Shown: piece by piece, positions 56,543 to 64,000 of the stretch
How the letters are laid out: each line of letters begins with the position of its first letter
Numbering within the stretch: the stretch's first letter is position 1
NCBI GenBank assembly: GCA_004835665.1
Contig: RBKR01000001.1
Coordinates: 2,108,001-2,172,000 of the forward strand
Source: Phoma sp. XZ068
Lineage: Eukaryota; Ascomycota; Dothideomycetes; Pleosporales; Didymellaceae
Direction of reading: 5' to 3'
Length of the DNA: 64,000 bases
Program-made: the position numbers and the translations under genes
The notes under the pieces: generated by a model
What the model was told of the DNA's origin: nothing
The model's input: only the letters and a program-made list of their open reading frames with translations
The model's database searches: none

Positions 56543-57922
56543 ATTACAAAGGGAGAGTGGGTGGGGACGGCGACCGAAGCGTTGACAGTTGTTATTGCCT
56601 GTGAGCTCTTTTACTTCCCTCCAGCTTACTGGAAAAGTGTGTGATCCGCTGTAGAGTTTGACGGGTCGCTTCAGTGGTCTCAAACATAGGGGTACAATGC
56701 ATATACTTCCATAATTTCCACGGCAACCAGTTGAACAGATGATAGCAATGACGAGGTTGCGAGGCCCGCACCAACGCGGCAACAACTCTCCTCCTCGAGC
56801 GACTTGTACTTACAGGCTACGATCGATCACTTGATCATGAAATCAAGTTTACCCAATAGTGCCGAGTCTATCCTTGTTAAGCGCGTAATCTCCCACAGCG
56901 GTCTATCCGGTGTCGCTGAACTTCGACGAGTCGTCAAATCATAATGCCGGTAGGCTATAGTTTTTTTCCATATGAATACTTGAAAGCTCATACTTGACTT
57001 ATCAGTGTTTTATGAAAAGGCACCAACCATATCTTTTAAAATGGATCATAGCTATCCGTAGTCACTTTCTACCAAGGAATAGATCGTGAATGACATGCAT
57101 ACGATATAACTTCCGAGGTACATTGGCCAACAACGAACCAAACATGTGGCCAGGAACAGACACATAGATCTATTTGCTCAAGCATACTGATAAAAAAAAT
57201 ACAAGACTGAATTAAATTGTCTCATGCTATCGAATATCGGTCCCTTTTTGGATATCCGATATCCACTTTGGTAAATTGGCAAACGCAATGAGTAATATCA
57301 GCTCGTACCTGCTTTAGCTTTGTCATTGATCGAACCACAATTGGAAATCATCAAGTGTGTATATATCAGTGCCGCTCTAGAAGCGATGTTGCGCGCTTTT
57401 GAACCTTCACACCTTCCCCTTAAGTGGCGTCGTGTGCAGCTAAGCCACTTTCACACCACACGTTCAATTCTGTCAAATTGATAGCCATGTAATTGCTGAT
57501 GTACCAGCCTCATGTGGCCTTGTCCGACTATCCCACCAACGATACACACATGCCAAGGACAAATCTCTGCACCCAACAACCCCTTCCCGCGCCGCTTAAC
57601 ATCAAGCTTGGCTTTACCGCGGTCCTCACCAACGAGAGCAAGTTGTGTGCGCCCCAATTCGCCAAACAGCCGGTTTTCTTTGGGGTTTGGATTGAAATGA
57701 GTACCTCGATGTCCATCGCCAAGGCTCCATGCGGACTTGGCTATGGGTCCAGCTTAGCGTTCTGCAGCACTACCATATGCTTATGGAGGCAAATATAAAC
57801 ATTTAAACCATAGGCCATACTTTTCTTTTACATCACACGAAACACTCGACCGGTATTGCCTCTCGTCGCACAAATCGACTTCTTCACCGTCGCTACACCG
57901 GACGCGCATACCAGCTATCAAT
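56543..57922. other. AT-rich intergenic stretch
   Basis: About 1.4 kb. The frame at 57493-57798 (+) has no features and is not called. Otherwise nothing seen apart from the promoter of the next gene. Confidence 0.45.
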
Positions 57923-58627
57923 ATGAGGGTTTCCACTGTCCTTCTCGCTATCGCTGCGGTTGTTGCCGCTCAGGATACTTACACTGCTACCGGTGTCGGC
58001 TGTGAGCCTCACGGTGACCACTGGTTAGTCAATTCCAAATCATTGATTAAGTCATACTGATCAAGAGCAAGGCACTGCCCAGCTGGTGTTGCTGAGCCTA
58101 CCACCGCACCCGCAGCTGAGTCCTCCGTCGATGCTGTTTCTGCTACTGCCAGCGGTGTGTGCGAGCCCCACGGTGACCACTGGTAGGACTCCCTGCTCCG
58201 ACTACATTACGTGTCGAAAGCACTAACAACATTCAGGCACTGCCCTTCCGGTGTAGCGGAGCCCACCTTCGCTCCTTCAGCCACTGCCGCCGTCACATCT
58301 GCCGTCTCTGGTAGCATCACGTCTGCACCTTCAGCATCTGCATCTCACAGCCATGACGATGACGATGATGATCACTCCCATGCCGTAACTGCTGCTACTT
58401 GCGAGCCTCACAACGACCACTGGCACTGCCCATCTGGCGTTACCGAGCCCACCACTGCCCCTGCTCAGACTCGCAGTACTTCGAGAGCTTCCACAGCAAG
58501 CGGCGCTAGCGCTGCATCCGCAAGCACATCTCCTGCGCAGTCTACCGGTGCTGCATCTGCTGTTGGAGCAAGCTACCAGGGTGTTCTGGCCGTCCTCATG
58601 GGTGCTGTTGGCGTTTCCTTCTTGTAG
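57923..58627 (+). CDS. GPI-type surface protein with three HxxHxH Cys/His repeats
   Basis: Protein of 200 aa from exons 57923-58023, 58072-58182 and 58237-58627, all in phase. Signal peptide MRVSTVLLAIAAVVAA. Three near-identical units follow: CEPHGDHWHCPAGVAEPT, CEPHGDHWHCPSGVAEPT and CEPHNDHWHCPSGVTEPT. Each has Cys at both ends and an H-x-x-H-x-H core, the same spacing as streptococcal histidine-triad zinc sites. A further His/Asp run (SHSHDDDDDHSH) lies before unit 3. The rest is Ser/Thr/Ala-rich, and the C-terminus is hydrophobic after small residues, fitting GPI attachment. Introns cut units 1 and 2 at the same codon (the W of DHW); unit 3 has none. Metal binding (Zn or Cu) is inferred from residues, not known. 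Confidence 0.83.
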
Positions 58628-59242
58628 AAACCCTGCCATCTAAGAGTTTCAATTCGCATCATTGGACCCGACACTGTACATGATAGAGAGGAGCGTAATG
58701 CATTACGACAGGAACCTGAGTCAGGAACATTTCCGGCGTTTGATACCTTTTTTTCTCATTAACTCTATGGGAAATGCTCAAATCTCTGATCAATGAAAAT
58801 ATCAAACCACCGTCTTCAATCTTTTTGTCCTCCAGGGCTTATATCTGCGGCCGCCGGAAGAGCTTACTGCTGCTGGAATAAAATAGGCGCGTCATTCGGT
58901 ACGAAGCTCCGCTGGTCTGGCGAAAACACCTACCGTGTTGCCTTGGAAGGTGGAGTGCAAATGGAGCCAAGCATATCCACTCTTGGCGTAGCCATCAAGG
59001 TGCTCATGCAGTGCTTGCGCCCCGAGAAATCTTTGATGGATGCAATTCAACTATAAGATATTCATTCTAGTATCTATGTGCTGGAAATACGGTAACGACA
59101 AGACTTCGCAGATAAAATCTTTGAAATTCTCCCCGTCCAAGGCATCTGCAAAAGAGAGTGAAAATCTTCAGTCGTTCAGTTGAGTTTGATGTTAAGCACA
59201 ACTCACCAAAACTCTCTCTTTGCTCTGAACTTGGCTTGAAAT
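58628..59242. other. Intergenic, no gene seen
   Basis: The frame at 58793-59056 (+) is short and motif-free. Convergent flanks of the GPI-type gene and the F-box pseudogene. Confidence 0.5.
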
Positions 59243-60986
59243 TCATTCAGGACTTGAGCTCGGCTTCGAGGCTTCTCCTGTCTGTTGCCATGTCTGCGGA
59301 CCATGGACGATGCCACCCGTAGCAACTGGTTCCTTCAGCTCATTCAGCGCAAGGCTGATATCCTGTCCCGGTTCTTCCCATTCCACCTCGAAAACGTAAT
59401 TCTTCATTTTGAGATCTTCAGTGAACTTCCAACTGTGGCTGTAGCTGCATTCATCGTAGAAATCTTTCAACAAGCAGTACTTGACCTCAGGCCCGACAGC
59501 TCTTCGCCAGGCATTTACCACCTGTGTATCTGATCGCCACCTTTCACCCACACGCCAGTAGATCCGATCATGCCTCATGAAAGGCTCGTCTGCAGGAGTA
59601 TCTACATTATCATGAATGCATCTGACTCCAGATCGAAGATACCAAATTTCAAAGTGACGTCCGTGAGGTAGAAGTTCGAATTCGTTCCAGCTGAATTTGT
59701 GATGATTCCAAGATATTCTGTGCCTCACAATCAATTTCCGCAGCGTGGTTGATACCTCCACGAAATGAGCGAGATCAATCAGAAAGTCTGGGATCATTTC
59801 TGGATTTGGCATCGTCCGGAAATGATTGGTGCCATCTTCGTCCCTCTCGATAAGAGGTCCGTCTTCGTCATCGGAGTTGTACAGCGCAACCAAACCAGGG
59901 CGCGGGAATTCTGAGTCTGAGTCCTAGAAGTGTACTGATCTTCCTTCGTGGAGGTGTTGTATTTTAGTCATGAGGATCTCATCTGGCACGAAAAACTACC
60001 ATGCATCCTCTGTTTGAACCGAGAAATCGAACTGAAAGTCCACAAGAGCAGGAAATGCTGGCAGTTCCCGAAAAAGATGTGCGCTAATTACCTGAGGGCC
60101 TATCAGGTGTAAAACTGTAAGGTCAGGCAGAGTCGTTAAGTGCTGTATCATTTTAAGTGAAAATGAGTTGTTGCAAGCTGTGCCTGACATGAAGCTGGTT
60201 GGTTCACGTTCATCGTCATAACAATCATGATAGATTGCTCTGAATTTCATTTTCTTCAATTTGGTACAGCTTGAAGTGACCATGGAGTTTAATAGGTCTG
60301 GCGAATGTTAGCGCTTCTTAAGATGCAAAGCGAACAAGAACCGCATACCTTCTCTACGCTTCATCCGTAGCCTGCAACCAAAACTGAAGTAGTCCCAAAG
60401 ATCGATACCGCATGCTTCAAGATTTGGTAGCTTCTCCGTCATCGATAACATGTCGGCTTCAGACACATGTACTATTGGATGTTGCCAAGTTACTTTGGTT
60501 ACATGCGGTAGCCTTGGGACTGATTTTGGTGCATGGAGAAGGATCGAGTCCCAATTTGCCGCTTACGATGTTCGTGTGTACGAGCAAAAGCTGAGGCACA
60601 GCGCTGGTGGGCATTCGAGGGGCGCTGAAGCCTCTGCAATGGCTGTGAACAAATGGGCCATAGCCGCTGCCCACCAAGTTATATCGATCCTTCGTGGGGC
60701 TGCGGGTGTTATCTCCTCATCTATGGGAGATGTTTCCTAGGTCCACACTGAGAGTCCTCAAGTAGCGCGCTCGAAGGGCGTGATTCGCAATCAGAACCTC
60801 ATGGAATTTCTCAAGCGGCTCGATGTCAAGCTTTATTGATAAGTTCTGGAAGGTTCGCCGCTCGATGGCTGTTCGCCATGCTGCTGAGATGCTGGCATAG
60901 GGTGCAAGCGGTGCAAGTATGTGCGGAATGTCGCCTTCAAGAAAATCAATGATTCTGTCAAGAATCTCAGGAGGTACGCGATTCAT
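59243..60986 (-). pseudogene. Decayed F-box gene of the fungal LRR-less type
   Basis: Remains of a fungal F-box protein, normally an SCF ubiquitin-ligase adaptor. The start MNRVPPEILDRIIDFL with APYASISAAWRTAIERRTFQNLSI is a clear F-box, and ALRARYLRTLSVDL fits the family. Then the frame shifts near 60731-60745 (one-base change) into ETSPIDEEITPAAPRRIDI. In that frame is a TAA at 60563-60565; SVPRLPHVTKVTW, LPNLEACGIDLW and a normal intron (60298-60348) follow. After FQFDFSVQTEDAW comes TAG (59996-59998), and after EGRSVHF another TAG (59924-59926). The frame then runs intact through ALYNSDDEDG, FRTMPNPEMI and RIYWRVGERWRS to 59243, ending in a typical family tail. No normal intron repairs all lesions. 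Confidence 0.66.
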
Positions 60987-61883
60987 TACTTGTATGGAGA
61001 CGTCGAGGGCAGTTTGTATGATGGCAACAACGCAGGTTCCAACATTTTATATCAGATGGTGTGAGGTGGGGTTGTGTTTGCGGCGCGGTTAGTTGCCTGT
61101 AGATGACCCTGCAGCCTGTGAGCCCGGACCCGTGGAATGAGTGAACCGAAAGACAAACCCAGCAAAACACGCCGCACTCTTGTGATAACCAAGTCAAGTC
61201 ACAGCATTAGTGCGACAAAAGAATACATATTGAGAGGGCGACCTGTGCAATCATAGTGGTAATTCCCGAAACATCTTAAGTCAGCTTCTCGCGGCAAGAC
61301 AACATGCCTATGTTCCACTTGCCCCTTGGCTGCTTCCTACCCCTTCAATATCTCGCTTGATTCCGGCTCTGGGTGGATCCTCTTGTTGGTATCTGTTCTG
61401 CTTAGTCCACTCTTTTCCATTTGCACGAACTAGCGACAGTTGTTTGGCGCCTGATGAAGCTTCACTCCAGAGCTACAGGTCCTCAGCAAGCTAGTAATTT
61501 TCAGAAGATTTGTTCAGTTGGCTAAAAACCTCTTTGCCGGGATTTACACCGTCATGGAGACTGACAAACCCGTGAGAGAAGTAGCTGTCCGATCATTGAG
61601 TTGGATAGCTAGATGGGTTTCGTTGTAACAAGGGATGGACGTTCCACTGTCGTGGTGTTGGGATGATGTTTCTACATCTGTAGGACGAAGAATTGTGCAT
61701 GTTCATGTAAACAGCCTATCCACGCTGTTGCTATAATCTCAATCCCTACGTTACGTGATCTCATAGTGTTAACATCATTGAAAGCATTGAAACTTAAGAG
61801 CACACACAAGGTTTGAGTCAAATCCTTGATAACATCACTAACTATGAGCCGTTTTTTATTGTACATGCAAGTTCGTGCAACGT
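60987..61883. other. Intergenic, no gene seen
   Basis: About 0.9 kb between two minus-strand genes. Short motif-free frames only. Confidence 0.5.
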
Positions 61884-64000
61884 TTAGCTAAACGTGAGCT
61901 CAAAGTCCTGCTCAAAAGCACCACTGGAAGTATACTTGTCCAAGCCGGAGACCTTAAGCACGCCACTGTCAAACGACATAGTCAGGGCAGTAGAGTCACA
62001 GCCCTGTCCACCAGCCTTGAGCGAAGCGTGCTGCGGCTGCTCGTGAAGTCCGGTGATAGTGATGCTTCCAAGCGCGGGAGCACTGTGGAACGAGCCCTCG
62101 GATGTGAAGGACAGGCAGTTGTTGCTGTACGAGAACTGTGTCGATGTTAGGGATTTGAGACAAACGTTAATTAGAATCTACTGACCTGTACCAGCCGCGT
62201 CGCATCCGGCTGCACACTTTCACCATCGTCGAGGTATAGACTGCCACTAGCTGCACTATGGCTGTCAAGGGCTACCAAGAGACTGTAAGGGGTCTTTCTA
62301 GTCTCAGCAGTGGTCAATTTTGGCTCTTGCAGCACAAGGACAGCTCCGCCTCTCACGTGCACATTGATATGCTCAAGGGGTGCCTGCATCGTGACATTCT
62401 CTCCTGGCTTAGCGTCAACCTCAGCAAGAGTGTACCAGTCGTACCAGCGCTCTCCGTTGCCAATGCCAGGGAAAACACCCTGCACAGTCTCGACATTTGG
62501 TACCAACACTGGGGTAACCAGGATCGAAGGACCGAGCAGGAACTGGTTGTACGTCTCGCGCAGGGACTCGTCGTTAGGGAACTCCCAAGCAAGCGCACGC
62601 ATGACTGTCTCGCCCTTAGTGTGAGCGTGGTAGAAGAGGGTGTACATGTATCCCAGCAAACTGTAGCGCACAGCCATGGCGCGGCGAGCTGCTTCGGCGA
62701 CGGAAGACCAGCGGTATGCTTCCTGGCCAATGGTCGCCTTGACATTGTGGTTGCGGTAGAACGGGAAGAAGGCGCTGAGCTCCATCCAGCGAGAGCAGAG
62801 CTGGAAATCGGTGTTGCGAGCAAAGCCGCAAGTGTCGGCACCAAACATGGGGATACCAGACATCATCATTGTGAAAGCTTGCGAGATCGACAAGAACATA
62901 CTGCCCCAAGTAGAAGTGTTATCGCCTCCCCAGTGGCTGGTGGTCTTACCACTGCCAGCGAACACACTGCGTCCGACAGTGAACGGTCTGCGTCCGGGGA
63001 ACAGCTCCAGTAGTGCGTGGTAGGTCGCATTCGAAATTTGCAGACCGAATAAGTTGTGCATCTCGTACTCGGTTGTGTTATACTGATCATTGTGTGTAGC
63101 ATTGGGCGCGATTGAGCTCTTCCCGAGCGCATGACCAGACTGAACGTTATTGATCACGTAAGGTGGGTAATTCAGATTCCTTACACCAGGGGTAGGCTCG
63201 GTCCTGCCTTGAGTTGTGGTGGTGGCAGCTGGAAGAATAGGAGAAGCGGAGATCGCTGAAGCTTGCGATGCCAACGCTGCAGCCGCAGAAGCGGCCTCAG
63301 TGGCGTTGGTGATATTGAAGCCTTCAGGATAGTTGTACTCGAAGGTGAGCGGGTCGCCTGGCAAGAGGAAAGGCGGGTGTACAGGGTTGTCGGTAAGGCG
63401 GCCATTACCACATGATCCCGCACAGAACGATGCAGCCTCGCTCAAGTCAATCCAGATACCGTCAAATGGAGTGCCCTTGTGCCACGTGACGATTTCGTTG
63501 GTCCACCATGCCTGCGAAGTGGGAAGAAGCCAGTCAGCCCAGACGCTGAAGCCAGGCCAATTGTTACCGTAGTAAAAGTCTCCAGTTGTGGGGTCTCGGA
63601 TGTAGGTCTGCAATGATGCACCTCGCTCGAAGGACGCATATGAGTCGCTGGCATTGTCTGGGTTCGGGACGTAGATATTACTATCGATGATAGGAACATA
63701 GTATTGACCGTTGGCGTGCAAGCTCTCGATAAATTTTCCGAACTCAGCAACGGGGTATGTAACCTCATTGTTGGTGAAGTCGCGATAAAGGTCATAGATG
63801 TCGAGGTCATTCCATAGACATTCGAGTGGAACCTTGGCATCACGGTATCCATCGACAACAGCTTGGACGACAGATATGTTCTCGTAGCCCCAACGAGCTT
63901 GGTGGTAGCCAAAAGTCCAGTACATCTCGGAGAAGTCAGCAAGGTCAATGTATATCCAACTTCGCTGCACTTACCTGCATAGCTGGGGTGCCAATACAGC
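61884..64000 (-). CDS. Secreted GH31 alpha-glucosidase, N-terminus beyond window
   Basis: Retaining alpha-glucosidase of glycoside hydrolase family 31, acting on maltose and starch ends or related alpha-glucosides. Exons are 63975 to the right edge, 62186-63925 and 61884-62135, in phase; introns are 49 and 50 nt. The spliced start of the visible part, IGTPAMQMYWTFGYHQARWGY, is the family entry to the barrel. The nucleophile lies in FDGIWIDLSEAASF, the acid/base region in TSHWGGDNTSTW, and ISQAFTMMMSGIPMFGADTCGF and RWMELSAFFPFYRNHN are also typical. Asn-X-Ser/Thr sites are many and an Ala/Ser-rich insert (near nt 63220-63320) interrupts the barrel, as in fungal secreted enzymes. The C-terminal exon ends LDKYTSSGAFEQDFELTFS. 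Signal peptide is outside the window. Confidence 0.95.

Noticed and set aside
60512..60565. Alternative intron that would remove the F-box TAA
   Set aside because: Donor GTAAGC is good but the needed acceptor is CCCAAG, and it would delete the family-like KSVPR segment; the other stops would remain.
60450..60740. 96-codon plus-strand frame
   Set aside because: Antisense to the F-box pseudogene, which has clear family motifs on the other strand.

Overview
The window is nuclear DNA from a filamentous ascomycete, most likely a Dothideomycete of the Pleosporales type. The genes are monocistronic on both strands. They are interrupted by short introns of mostly 44-76 nt with GT..AG ends and CTAAC/CTGAC-like branch sites. 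The gene set is fungal: ERG24, ATG27, TAD3, ORC5, FMP40/SelO, WSC, DUF6590, 2EXR and fungal F-box families, plus plant-biomass enzymes. The species call is inference. I reconstructed gene models by hand from splice sites and checked phases arithmetically; no database was searched.

Layout. 0-16 kb is mainly housekeeping: a left-truncated Baeyer-Villiger-type flavin monooxygenase (-), an orphan secreted protein, TAD3 (tRNA A34 deaminase subunit), ORC5, a DCAF4-like WD40 protein divergent from mitochondrial SelO/FMP40, a two-WSC-domain glycoprotein and an AIG1-like membrane protein. 16-28 kb holds long gene-poor stretches, a disordered orphan, an HEVVH putative zinc protein and a 1,411-aa SLIP-GC/dynamin-like GTPase. 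28-34 kb holds ATG27 and ERG24 in divergent orientation, then an acyl-CoA-binding protein of the ATG37/ACBD5 type. Between ERG24 and the ACBP gene lies a striking array of four covarying stem-loops. 34-45 kb is accessory: a duplicated DUF6590 protein, an NLR-like TPR protein lacking its NB-ARC domain, a decayed multi-pass membrane gene, a beta-trefoil lectin and a small hydrophobic secreted protein. 46-64 kb holds an M20 peptidase, a GH6 cellobiohydrolase, a GAEQDRY-repeat protein, a bicupin oxalate decarboxylase, a DUF1275 transporter-like protein, a 2EXR protein, a GPI-type protein with three HxxHxH metal-site repeats, an F-box pseudogene and a right-truncated GH31 alpha-glucosidase.

How the genes fit together. 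ERG24 (ergosterol), ATG27 (membrane traffic and autophagy) and the ACBP (acyl-CoA and peroxisome/pexophagy) form a small lipid/membrane neighbourhood. GH6, GH31 and oxalate decarboxylase suggest a saprobic or plant-associated lifestyle. The most novel signal is the structured array at 31216-31474, starting 30 bases after the ERG24 stop. All four copies share an invariant asymmetric internal loop (CU opposite CAAAGA) between two stems whose bases covary.
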